From: Moniliophthora roreri
Lineage: Eukaryota > Basidiomycota > Agaricomycetes > Agaricales > Marasmiaceae
Direction of reading: 5' to 3'
DNA: 64,000 nt
NCBI GenBank assembly: GCA_001466705.2
Contig: LATX02000178.1
Coordinates: forward strand, 434,001-498,000
Shown here: positions 46,804-57,470 of the stretch, piece by piece
Position numbering within the stretch: the first letter of the stretch is position 1
How the letters are laid out: each line of letters opens with the position of its first letter
Notes under the pieces: generated by a model
Databases searched by the model: none
The model's input: only the letters and a program-made list of their open reading frames with translations
What the model was told of the DNA's origin: nothing
Made by a program: the position numbers and the translations under genes

Positions 46804-48337
46804 GCAACTGTATAAAAGCTATGAACACCAATACTGCAGCCAATACCAATTACATGAAGCTCTCAGCCATCCCAATGACTGGTTTCCTCAATATCATGAC
46901 CACCTATTGAAATTCCTTTCTCTCCAATAACCACAACTGAGAACATTTGTGCATTGCTGTATTCAGCTTTTCTTTGAAATGCAGAAGATATCTGTCAAAC
47001 ACCTTGGGCCACAAAGATGAAGTGGTCTGTCATGTAGAATGAGGCTCCCAGTACATTCACTTGTTCTTTCTCTGTGAGCTTATTGACTCATATAACCTGG
47101 TTAGTGTTAAATTGAACATGTTATCTGCTAAAGAAGGATTCTGCAACAGCAAAGTGGTATTGAGGGGACGGGTTCAGTGTGGGTGGTTTACTGTCATACA
47201 TTAGGTGCACCAACAATCTTTGCACAAGCCTTCTCAAGCTGACCTTTCTTCCTATACAGTTTTACAATCTGGCCTAATAAGGCTTTGGAAGGCATGTTCC
47301 CTCTGACTTCTCATTGTGAGCTTACATTACAGAGACATTCACAATACTGGAAGTCATGATGGATGACTTGGCTGTGTTGGATAGCCAGTACATTCCTTTT
47401 TGTCTACCTGCACCCAGTTTTCCAAATGCATACCAACACTATCACCTAGGCACATCCTCACAAATCCTAGCACCAAACATGATCCTTGTGCCTCTTTGCT
47501 TTGTCATTGGTGAAGGAAACTTAGGTTCTTAAAATGCTGACTGAGAGCATGGCACCTGGGTCATAGGTAATATCACAAGGTATGATCATAGGCTTTGTAG
47601 ATGTCACTCTCAGGCTGACCTCTTTCATAGCGCTCCTCAACATACCAGCATTACTGATGGGTTTTTCCTGGCACCAACTTCTTCCAAGTTGTTGGTCATG
47701 TTCATTGCAGGTCATGACTGACATGGGAATATGTCACCAATTTGTGGCTATAGTAACTAGATAACAGATGTATTCAACTGAAGGTATCTGATATTGTTGT
47801 TGGCATAGGGGTCATTGGGCTCTCAGTAGTTCCATAAAACTTTGGAATGTGTCTGGTGTTGTTGCAGAGAAGTTTTGAGGATTACAGTTGAAATCAAATG
47901 TGGGCAGAATGGTGACACCTGTTTGGAAGAAGCAATGGAGCAAAACAAAGTTGGGCCTGTGGAAGCTAGCCCCTTCTCAATCACTGCATGATGTGAGGAA
48001 GGCTGTTTACATCTTGAGAGAAGGGGATTTCAGTACTTCAGGTCAGTGGACATGTTCTAACACATCTTGTAGATGTGAAGTCAGCACTCTGCCTTAATCC
48101 AGAAACTGTATCTTTAAAGGTTTCAAAGCCAGAGACCTGGGGCCAGTCACCTTCTAGAGACAGTCAGACTAACTTGCTAGCAGGCTTTAACATACAAATG
48201 TCCATCTTTGCTTGTCCTATGGATATGAATACACCTCTATGTAATTGTACATGTTCAATCCTGGAAAAATTTCTGGTGCTCTAAGAGGGTATTCTATCCA
48301 TCTGAAACTCAGGGCATTTGCCCTGAATCTTCCTCTG
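46804..48337. other. Unit 1 downstream block, CpG desert, no open gene
   Basis: Aligns by eye with 51611-53029 and 56024-57430. On the minus strand all three show broken protein-like text, best in RQKGMYWLSNTAKSSIMTSS (unit 1, ~47400) and RQKGAYWLSNSANFSIVTSG (unit 2, ~52190), so a former gene family member may lie here. No long frame is open in unit 1. Confidence 0.5.
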
Positions 48338-50177
48338 CTACAGTGTATTAGGATCATAAACATATGCAAGAACCAAGATGAGATATGAAATTATAGATAT
48401 GACATTAGCAATGCAAGCCAAACCCACTTCAACTTTAACAAACCAAGATCTTACATGGAGGCATGTTGTCTTCAACTTGACACTGATGATAGTCCAGGTA
48501 AGAGTCACCAGTCCTGCTAGCACAACAGAACAAACATCCAATATTATAAATGCAGACCATAGGGTGGAGTTTGGTGGCTGCTGAACTGGTGGTAGAATGA
48601 CTATAAGGAGTAACAAGATGCCAATGAGGGGAACCAGCATGATGAAGCTCTGCCATAAGCAACCAAACATGACTGGTCCTGCCACCATTCGTTGTAGGCC
48701 GCAACCCCAGCTGAGGAGAATAGGAAGAGGAATGATTTGGATGTAATAAGGACCTGAACGTGACCTGTCACGAAGGAAATCACTGAAAGATTCATGGAGG
48801 ATGTGAATGTCTGTCTCAGGACTGCTGACCTCAAGAACAGAGTGCATGCCTCTCAATATGGCAGAGACTTTGCCTTGCTCAAGTCCTAGCAGCCTTTCCA
48901 CTCCCTTTGGATTGGGAGGAAGCCTGTGACACTCCAAGCCTTGAAGGCGTAGCAAGGTACGCAATATCTGCACAACCTCACTCCGATTGGGATTTAAGGA
49001 AAGAATTTGATTGTATAGTTTGTCAAGATCCTTGAAAGGGGAGCTGCCTTTCGCAGTACGGGAAAGTCCAAGGACAATCGAGAGCTGTTTTATTGGCTGC
49101 GAGCGGTCTTCGTCGACAAACCTTAGGACAGTAGTGGCGTAAATGAATTGTCCACAGGCCTTATCAACAAGCTTGTCAATAACTCTGGGGGCAGGCCAGA
49201 GATGGGGAAATTCAACATGGACATTCCGAGGACTTGTACGAATCCTGAAGAATTCATCGTGCAAGAGTGTCCAGATGTCTCGACGTGCATCCCAGGAATC
49301 ACCCAAGCCAAGTTGCCACATATGTGGGCCAAAACTGGCAGCTTCGAGTGCCTCACGAATCCGGGGCTCTGGTCGACTGAATAAGAGGAACTTGAATGGG
49401 AGGTTCTCCGCCAGCATGGACGCAATGGGGGGAATGAGATCCTGAGGCTTAATTTCCCCATAGCGTAACACTTGTTGAGTGATAGTTTGCCAGGTCTCGC
49501 ATTCGTCAATCCCATCAATGACGATAACCCTGCGAGTCAAGTGACTTATCCATTCCTGACCATGTAATTCAACCGCCAACCGATAAGATTTCACCAACAA
49601 CTCTCTGAATTGTACGTCAAATGCCGAGTCCAAAATCCCAGGATGTTGCTGGATAATCTTGGTCATGGCATCGTTCAGCTCGGGTATCCTGGACGCCAAT
49701 TGATATGCAATCGTTGGTACGAGGTACCTTGCATTATTCCTCTTGTTGTCATTTCGTGAGAAGAAGAAGGAGGATGCAAGCAATCCTTCACTTTCGGCAA
49801 GTTCGGCAATTGTCTGCGCGATGGCAGATTTTCCTACACCCGTGGGGCCGTGTACCCAGAACACATTGGCATTATTCGATGGGCTACGGCCCCACTCAAG
49901 AATAACATCCTTGATTTCTTGTCGGGTCTTGGGATGACATCTAGGATGAGGATATCGTGATGCTGAGTCATAGGCTGCACCAACCTCCCTTGTGAATACG
50001 GACAGGATTCTGCGAGCTGCCAAATAATTGAGCAAAGTTATCAGATATACCAGAATGTTACAACGTACCAGTGCGAAACCCGGGCCCATTCTGAACCATG
50101 CTAACATTTATCTGGTCCCTTCCAACACTAACGAAAGTGCCGCCATTAATAGAAGTTCCATGCGTGTGGTTGAACAT
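48338..50177 (-). CDS. NACHT-domain NTPase with C-terminal transmembrane helices, copy 1
   Basis: An NLR-like STAND NTPase. Two exons, 50177-50069 and 50016-48338, encode about 595 residues; the 52-nt intron is at the same place as in copy 2. Exon 1 carries the agaricomycete leader NGGTFVSVGRDQINV. Then come YPHPRCHPKTRQEI, the Walker A HGPTGVGKSAIAQTIAE (~93-100), Walker B RVIVIDGIDEC (~199-209) and the sensor-like FLLFSRPEPRIREAL. Instead of WD40, ankyrin or TPR repeats, the last ~110 residues form three hydrophobic segments, SFIMLVPLIGILLLLIVIL (~493-511), LWSAFIILDVCSVVLAGL (~522-545) and ACIANVISIISYLILVLAY (~570-588). I chose the start MFNHTHG by alignment with copies 2 and 3; an in-frame ATG at 50270 would add 31 residues. 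NLRs of this kind act in fungal non-self recognition or cell death; that role is inferred. No stops, even in its CpG-poor 3' end. Confidence 0.85.
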
Positions 50178-51610
50178 CCGACTGGAGGAACCAAGGTTAC
50201 CCGAGTCGAGAGGGAACGGACAAAGCTCGTATTGGTTGTCAAAGTCAGACATGTGGTGGAAAAACCTCAAAATCGAGGTTTACGAGGTTGATAGCGTGTT
50301 GAATGTACAATTGTAAGGTAAAGCTGAAACTAGTAACTTGGTTAATGGTTGTTCCAACCATCAATTTTAGGACGATATCCACGCACCTGAGATTTAGTTC
50401 AATGACACTGCAGATTGGTAGGGAGGGTTAGGCAGTGGTATAAGTAGATGGACACGCGCATATATAATGGGTGTTAAGTCGGATTTGCTGCCTCCGAGGA
50501 ACGCGGTCCTGCACGCACATTTACCCATTACAGTGTGAAATACATGTGGAACGAGGAAGCTCTCTCGACTTGAATGTGATGCATCCAGATAGAGATGTCG
50601 CCGCCACCGCCACAGTGGCGGCGAGAATGGATGCTCTCCTGCCAAATTCGGAAATATCTCCGAGGACCGCATCCGTATATGAGAAGGGCCCTCTGTTCTG
50701 TAGGAGTGTATTTTGTGTATGCTCGAACACTGAGGTAGTTCAAGTTGGAAACAAAAGATGAGCCAATGCATTATTGAGGACAGAGTCTGGAGCCTTACGG
50801 CGATACTACCATGGACATATGTACAGTACCCGGGTCCGGTCATCTGTAAAGAGATGATAGACTTCAACTCCGACGTCGCCCAAGTCCCTCGCCATTTTCT
50901 CTACCACGAAATTTGCCGCCCTTGCAACCTCAATCCAAGATAAAGCCAGCTTTTTCAACAATTGAGGAGGCTCGCAGTCGTCCCTCGAGTCATAACCATC
51001 GTCAAAGGAACAGATAAGACCCGCGGTGCGTTTCTGCCGACCTCTTCCTCCGCCTTGTGTCGCTGAACTATATCGTCTAATCTAGGCTTTAAACAAGTTT
51101 TTTTGCAGCTTCATCAGTACCGGTCGCCTTTATCAAATTTGTGTTCTCAACAGGAGACCAAACCTATCATGATTCATCGCTCGCAGTCTTGGGGTCACCT
51201 CATCAGGAAGTATAGGAGAAAATGGATATGGCTTTCGTTCCAGGGTTTCGGTGCGTTACTTCCTGACTAGTCTGATGTTGACTATGTACTCACTCCGACT
51301 TTTCAGAGCTGCATGTCAAAGTCAACAGCCGTGATAGATCCATGGCGCTGCCCCACCCGAGTGTCACGTCGCAACAAATGGCACGAACACATAACGTTAC
51401 TCGGAACTGTTTCTTACCCTGGTCTCACCGTCTCACATCGCAACTCAGAAAATCCCACCAACGCAACACCGCGAAGCCATGACCCAAATCCGACGTTACT
51501 CGCAGTCTCAGTGCTCTATGTGGAGATAACGTGTTTTACTGGGCTTAGGGCTTGGAGCTAGCACGTCCTTTTCTTCTCCGCCTTACCCGCTGAATACTTA
51601 CCAATTGTTC
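50178..51610. other. Unit 1 upstream block with remnant of unknown gene
   Basis: Contains the NACHT promoter and, on the minus strand at ~50840-51060, fragments of the same unknown protein that is open in unit 3: YDSRDDCEPPQLLKKLALSW and IEVARAANFVVEKMA. The frame is not continuous here. The region is CpG-normal. Confidence 0.45.
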
Positions 51611-53029
51611 TAACCTAGGCAACGTCTTAGTGGACTATCTGAATTCAATGAACGCGGTGAACAAGACACAATATCACGGCCAATACCGACCGCATGAAGC
51701 TCTCAGCCATCCAACGCCGGTTCCCCCAACATCGTAGCCAAATAGCGTCCTATATTCATCAAGATTTTACCCTCTCAGCTCACCGTGATTGGAGAACAAG
51801 TGCGCCTGCCGTGCCGAACATAACGAGACCTCTGGTACGTTCACCTGTTTTCTCCACGCGTTTGGTGAACTTACTGGCTCACAGAACTCAAGTAGTGTCA
51901 AAAACGAAGGTGCCGTCTACTAAGGAAGAGTTTTTACCAAGAATGAACTTGGAAGCCTTAATGAGAATGGGGTTATTGTATATGTTCTATCATACACCAG
52001 GTGCGTCCACGGTCTTTGCGCAAGTCATTCTCGAGCTGACCTCTCTTCCGATCTAGTCATATGATCTGGTTCAGCACGACTCGGAAGGCATATCCTTTCT
52101 GAGCCTTCATCCCCAGAGGCATTCACGATCCCGGAAGTCACGATGGAGAAGTTGGCCGAGTTGGACAGCCAGTACGCTCCTTTCTGCCTGCCTATGTCTG
52201 ATTCGCGGAAGACGGGGCACTCTAAACCAGGCACATGTTGCACCGAACATGATGCTCGTGCCGCTCCGTCTGCCGGAGAAACTCGAGTCTCGAACGCTTC
52301 GTAGTTGGGGTTTTAGAAATGATTCATGTGCGAGGTACGGTCATTGGCTTTCATATACGTCGTTCTGAGGCTAACCTCTCTCGGTACGATTCATAGTGTT
52401 CCTCGACACATGACGGTCAGCGTTACCGGGACCTTTATCATTCCCCCCCGAAATCGTCATTTGTTGGGATTGGTTCCCGAGTCGCCATTCATATTCATTC
52501 CTACTGACGTGGGGAGATGTCGACCATTTGTGATCGCGGTATCTGTATGACGAGTGCACACGGTCAAAGGTACATCGTACTATCATCGGTATAGGGGACA
52601 TTGGGCGGTGAGTGATTCTATAGAGCCCTCGTTCTTACAAGGGGTTGATGTCATTCCGGAAAAGTTTCGAATGTGCGAACCGTCGTTGCGATATCTCAGG
52701 AAAGTTGTCAATGTGATGAGAGATGGGGATTTCGGTACGTTTCACCTCCTTGTCTGGATGAGTGAGAATGTTCTGACGTATCTCGTAGAGGTGATGAAGT
52801 GATCGCTCTGCCTCAAGCTAGAAACCGTATCTTTTGCGGTGCTGGAGTCCGGGATGGTAGCCTCGTATTTCACTTTGCCTACTCTTTAGGTTGAGCGTAC
52901 TAGAGACGGTCAGGCTAACGTGCTCGCCATGTTTACTCGACGTATGGGTATAGGTACATCCCTAATCATATATATTCAGTTCTGGAAAAGTCCTCGGTGC
53001 TCTAAGAGTGTTTTCCGTCTGTCTGAGTC
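51611..53029. other. Unit 2 downstream block, no open gene
   Basis: CpG-rich counterpart of the unit 1 desert. On the minus strand the pieces NEYEWRLGNQSQQMTISGG and GAYWLSNSANFSIVTSGIVN are conserved with units 1 and 3 but lie in different frames, so a decayed gene is likely. The plus-strand frame 51694-52056 is open for 120 codons here only and is probably chance. Confidence 0.45.
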
Positions 53030-54908
53030 CTAGGGTATACACCCCGAACCTTCCTCCACCACAGCACATGGAAAGTGCGATCGAGTGTCAGATCCATAGA
53101 CGTATGCAAGATAAAAGAGGAGAGGTGAAATTATAGGCGTGATGGCAGCAATACAACCTGAAACCAAACCCATCTTGACCATAATGAATCGATTTGCATG
53201 GAGACACATCATATACTTGATTGGGCCGAAAAACAACAGCGCCACTGTTAATGAAGGGGGCAGTATGTTCCATACTGCAAATCCAATGACCAGAATGCGG
53301 TTTGGCCGCCGAAACTTGAATAGTGAATCCACAAACCAAATGAAGATCATGTTGATTATGATACCAATGATGGTAACCAGTGCAATGGGGCCCAACCATA
53401 AGCAAATAAACGTGATTGGTTCTGCCAGCATTCGTCGTAAGTCCCAATCCCAGTGGGGGAGAAAGGAATGGGGAAGAGGTTGGATATGATAAGGACCTGA
53501 GCGTGATTTGTCGCGAAGGAATTGGCGGAAAGATACATGGAGGATGCGGACGTCTGTTTCAGGGTCACCGACTTTGAGAACAGAGTGCATGCCTCTTAAC
53601 ATAGCATAAACTTCGCCTTTCTCGAGTCCTAGCAGGCTCTCCATGCTCCTAGGATTGGGAGGAAGCATGTCACATCGTAAGACTTGAAGGCGTAGCAATG
53701 TATACAATATCCCCATGACCTTGCACTGATCAGGATTTGAGGAAAGAATCTGACGGTACAATACGTCTAGATCTTTGAAAGGGGAGTTGCCTTTCAGAGT
53801 AGGGGAAAGTCCAAGGACGATTGAAAGTTGTTTTATTGGCTGTGAGTACTCGTCATTGACGAACTTTAAGACGGTAGCGGCGTAAATGAATTGTCCACAG
53901 GCCTTATCAACAAGCTTGTCGATAACTCCAGGGGCAGGCCAGACGTCGGGAAATTCAACATTGACATTCCGAGAACTTGCACGAATGCTGGAGAACTCGT
54001 TGCGCAAGAATGTCCGGATGTCTCGACGTGCGTCCCAGGAATTGCCCAAGCCGAGTCGCCGCATATGTGGGCTAAAACTGGCAGCTTCGAGTGCCTCGCG
54101 AATCCGGGGCTCTGGTCGACTGAATAAGAGAAATCGGAATGGGAGGTTCTCTGTCAACACGGATGCAATAGGGGGAATGACATCCTGAGGCCTAATTTCC
54201 CCATAGCGTAACAATCGTTGAGTGATAGTTCTCCGAGTCTCGCATTCGTCGATCCCGTCAATGACGATAACCCTGCGAGTCAAATGACTTATCCAATCCC
54301 GACCATGTAGCTCAATCGCCAACCAATAAGAGTTCGCCAATAGCTCTGTGAATTGTATGTCGAATGATGAGTACAGGATCCCAGGATTTTGCTGGATAAC
54401 CTCGGTCATGGCAACATTCAACTCGGGTATCCCGCATGCCAATTGATATGCAATCGTCGGAATGAGATATGTCGGGTCACTTCGTTTTCCTTCATTTCGT
54501 GAAAAGAAGAATGAGGATGCGAGCAATCCTTCACTTTCGGCGAGTTCTGCGATGGTCTGCGCAATGGCCGACTTTCCTACACCAGCTGGGCCATGTACCC
54601 AGAACACGTTGACATCGCTCGATGGGTCACGACACCATTGAAGAATATGATCCTTGATTTCCTGTCGGGTCTCGGGATGACATCTGGGATGAGGATATCG
54701 TTCGGCTGAGTCATGGGCTGCACCAATGTCCTTTATGAATCCCAACAGAATTTCACGGGCTGGAAAGCAATTGAGTAGAGTTATCAAATAGTCCAGAGTG
54801 TCATAACGCACCAGTGCGATCCCGAGTCATGTTAATATTTACTTGGCCTCCCTCAACATTATTGAAAGTGCCATCATAGATAGAGAATCCGTGCGCGTTA
54901 TTGAGCAT
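53030..54908 (-). CDS. NACHT-domain NTPase with C-terminal transmembrane helices, copy 2
   Basis: Exons 54908-54812 and 54759-53030 encode about 608 residues in perfect phase. The leader is MLNNAHGFSIYDGTFNNVEG, followed by YPHPRCHPETRQEIKDHI, Walker A HGPAGVGKSAIAQTIAEL, Walker B RVIVIDGIDEC and LFSRPEPRIREALEAASF. The C-terminus again has hydrophobic segments (LWLGPIALVTIIGIIINMIF, ILPPSLTVALLFFGPI, AAITPIISPLLFYLAYVYG) but is clearly diverged from copy 1, and adds a polar tail ending EEGSGCIP. The conserved NACHT core and divergent membrane end suggest that the C-terminal part evolves fastest, as effector or recognition modules of fungal NLRs do. Copy 2 shows no disruption and is the best candidate for a functional gene in the array. 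Confidence 0.87.
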
Positions 54909-56023
54909 GCGATGGAAAAACCTCAAAATTAAAGTTCACGAGATCGGTAGCGGAGAGCGCGTTGAATGCACGGTCGTAAGGCAAAGCCCGAGGCTAGTGG
55001 CTTGGTTGATGATAGTACCGAATAATGATTTTAGCACGACATCTACGCACCTGATTGAAGTTTTTCTGAACAGAGATATAGTTCGGTGATACTGGAGAGT
55101 GGTGAGGAAGGGCTATGCGGTATTATATTAGTGAGAGACACGTGCATATGGCATGGATAACGAGTGTTGAACGTTGACATCGGATGCACTGCCTCTGAGG
55201 AATGCAGCCCTCACGTATACTGTACCCACTGCACAGTGTGAAATGCATATATGGCATACGCACAATCTTCCTGTCATGGCGCACGAGGAAGCTGCCAAAG
55301 CGACGCAAAGATATATCACCCGCGTCCGAGCTTCGATAGTACTCACATTCAGCTCCGACCTCTCAATAAACCCTTTCCACATTTCCTCTACCATAAAATT
55401 CGCCGCCCTTGCAACCTCGATCCAAGACAAAACCGGCCTTTTCAACAATTGAGTGGGCTTGCGGTCGTCCCTCGAGTCATAACCATCGACAAAGGAACAG
55501 ATAAGACCCACGGTGTGTTTTTGCCAGTCTCTTCCTCCCCCCTGTGCCGTTGAACTATATCGTCTAATCTCGGCTTTCGGCAAGTTTTTTCGCAGCTCGG
55601 TCGCCTTTATCAAATCTGTGTTCTCAACAGGAGACAAAACCTATCGTCGCTCGCAGTCTTGGGATCATCGGGAAGTATTGGAGAAAATGGATATGGCTTT
55701 TGTTCCAAGGCTCTCAGTGCGTTACTTCCGGCTAGCCTGAAATCGTTGAGCATGAACTCACTCCGACTTTTCACAGAGCTGCATGTCGAAATCAACAAAC
55801 GTGATGAATTTGTGGTGCTGCTCGGTACTGCTTCTTACCCTGGTCTTATATCGCAACTCAGAAAACCCCACCGACGCAACACCGCAAAGCCATGACCCAA
55901 ATCCGGTGTTACTCGCAGTCTCGGTGTTCTACGTGGAGATAACGTGTACTACTGGGCTTAGGGCTTGGAGCTAGTACGTCTCTTTGTTCTCCACCTTACC
56001 CGCTGAATACTTACCGACTATTC
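54909..56023. other. Unit 2 upstream block with remnant of unknown gene
   Basis: On the minus strand 55637-55128 an open frame contains FVDGYDSRDDRKPTQLLKRP and VLSWIEVARAANFMVEEMWK, matching units 1 and 3. The part before it (MSPVENTDLIKATELRKNL) does not match unit 3. It may be a truncated version of the unit 3 gene; expression is uncertain. Confidence 0.4.
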
Positions 56024-57470
56024 TAACCTAGGCAACGTCTTAGTGAACTATCTGAATCCAATGAACGCCAACACGATATCGCGGCCAATACCGACCACAT
56101 GAAGCTCTCAGCCACCCGATGCCGGTTTCTTCGACATCGTAGCCAAAAAGTATCCTATATTCACTAAAATTCTGCTCTCTCAGCTCACAGTGATAGGAGA
56201 ACAAGTGCGCCCGCCGTGCCGAACATAACGAGACTTCTGGTACGTTCACCTGTTTTCTCCGTGCGTCTGGTGAACTTACTCGCTCATAGAACTCAAGTAG
56301 AGTAGTGTCAAAAACAAAGGCGCCATCTGCTAAGAAAGAGTTTCTGCCAGAACGAACTTGAAAATTTATTGAAAGAATGAGGTTATTGTATATAGTCCAA
56401 CGTACATCAGGTGCGCCGCCAGTCTTTGCGCAAGTCATTCTCGAGCTAACCTCTCTTCTGATCTAGTCATACGATCTGGCTCAGCGCGACTCGGAAGGCG
56501 TATTCCCCCTAAGCCTTAATCTCCAGAAGTATTCACGATCCTGGAAGTCACAACGGAGGAGTTGGCCGAGTCGGACAGCTAGTACATTCCTTTCTGCCCG
56601 CCTATGTCTGTTTCACGGAAGGTGTGACACTCTAAACTAGGCACATCTTGCCCTGACGCGATACTCATGCCGCTCAAGTCCGTGAAGGCTTCGCAGTTGA
56701 GGTTTTAGAAATGATTCATGCGCGAGGTACAGTCATTGGCTCTCATATATGTCGTTTTGAGGCTAACCCCTTTTGGTTCCCATTCGGTTACGATTCATAG
56801 TGCTTCTCGACACATAACGGTCAGCGTCACCGGAGCCTTGGTTATTCCTCCCGAAATCGTTATTCGTCGGGATTGGTTTCCGAGTCGCCATTCGTGTTCG
56901 TTCCTACTGACATGAAGAGATGTCGACCATTTGTGATCGCGGTATCTGTATGATGAGCGCACACGGTGAAAGTTACATCGTATCATCATCGGTATAGGGG
57001 ACATTGGACAGTGAGTGATTCTATGGAACCCTCGTTGTTACAAGAGGTTGATGTTATTCCGGAAAAGCTTCGAATGTGGGAACAGTCATTGCGATATCTC
57101 AGGAAACTCGCCAATGTAAGTTCCGGTACGTCTCACCTCCTTGTCTGGGTGGGTGAGAATGTTCTGACGTATCTTGTAGACGTGATGAAGCGAGTGCTCT
57201 GTCTCAGCCAGAAATTGTATCTATCGCAGAGTTGGAGACTTCGGGATGGTAGCCTCCGATTTTACTTTGCCTACTCTTAGGGCTGAGCGTACTAGGGACG
57301 GTCAGACTAACGTGCTTGCGGGCCTTGACGTACAAATGTTCATATTTACTCGACCTATGGATATACATACTCAATTACGGAAAAGTTCCCAGTCCTCTAA
57401 GAGCGTTTTCCGTCTGTCTGAATCCTAGGACATACATCCCCGAGTTTTCCTCTGCCGCAGTGTATGGAAA
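56024..57470. other. Unit 3 downstream block, no open gene
   Basis: Closest to unit 2. The conserved text here reads QKGMY followed by a TAG stop where units 1 and 2 have Trp (TGG), then LSDSANSSVVTSRIVNTSG, on the minus strand near 56580. It supports the view that a gene once lay downstream of each NACHT copy and has decayed. Confidence 0.4.

Larger units (their letters stand above)
46785..51610. repeat. NACHT tandem unit 1
   Basis: First of three direct repeats of 4-5 kb. The left edge word TTCTAATCTAGGCAAC matches TTCTAACCTAGGCAAC at 51609 and 56021. Content in order along the plus strand: downstream block (46800-48337), NACHT gene (48338-50177, minus), and upstream block with an unknown-gene remnant. 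Its downstream block is CpG-depleted, unlike units 2 and 3. Confidence 0.8.
51611..56023. repeat. NACHT tandem unit 2
   Basis: Second repeat: downstream block 51611-53029, NACHT gene 53030-54908 (minus), upstream block 54909-56023. The right edge (GGCTTGGAGCTAGTACGTC) repeats the right edge of unit 1 (GGCTTGGAGCTAGCACGTC). Confidence 0.8.

Noticed and set aside
50058..50107. NACHT copy 1 starting at MLAWFRMGPGFALVRC
   Set aside because: That text is the translation of exon 1 in a wrong frame plus the intron. The spliced start matches copies 2 and 3 and removes it.
51694..52056. Plus-strand 120-codon gene in unit 2
   Set aside because: The frame is broken in units 1 and 3, has no motif, and overlaps minus-strand conserved text.
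55128..55637. Independent cysteine-rich secreted protein upstream of NACHT copy 2
   Set aside because: The Cys-rich end is open in unit 2 only; the shared part is a remnant of the unit 3 gene and there is no signal peptide.
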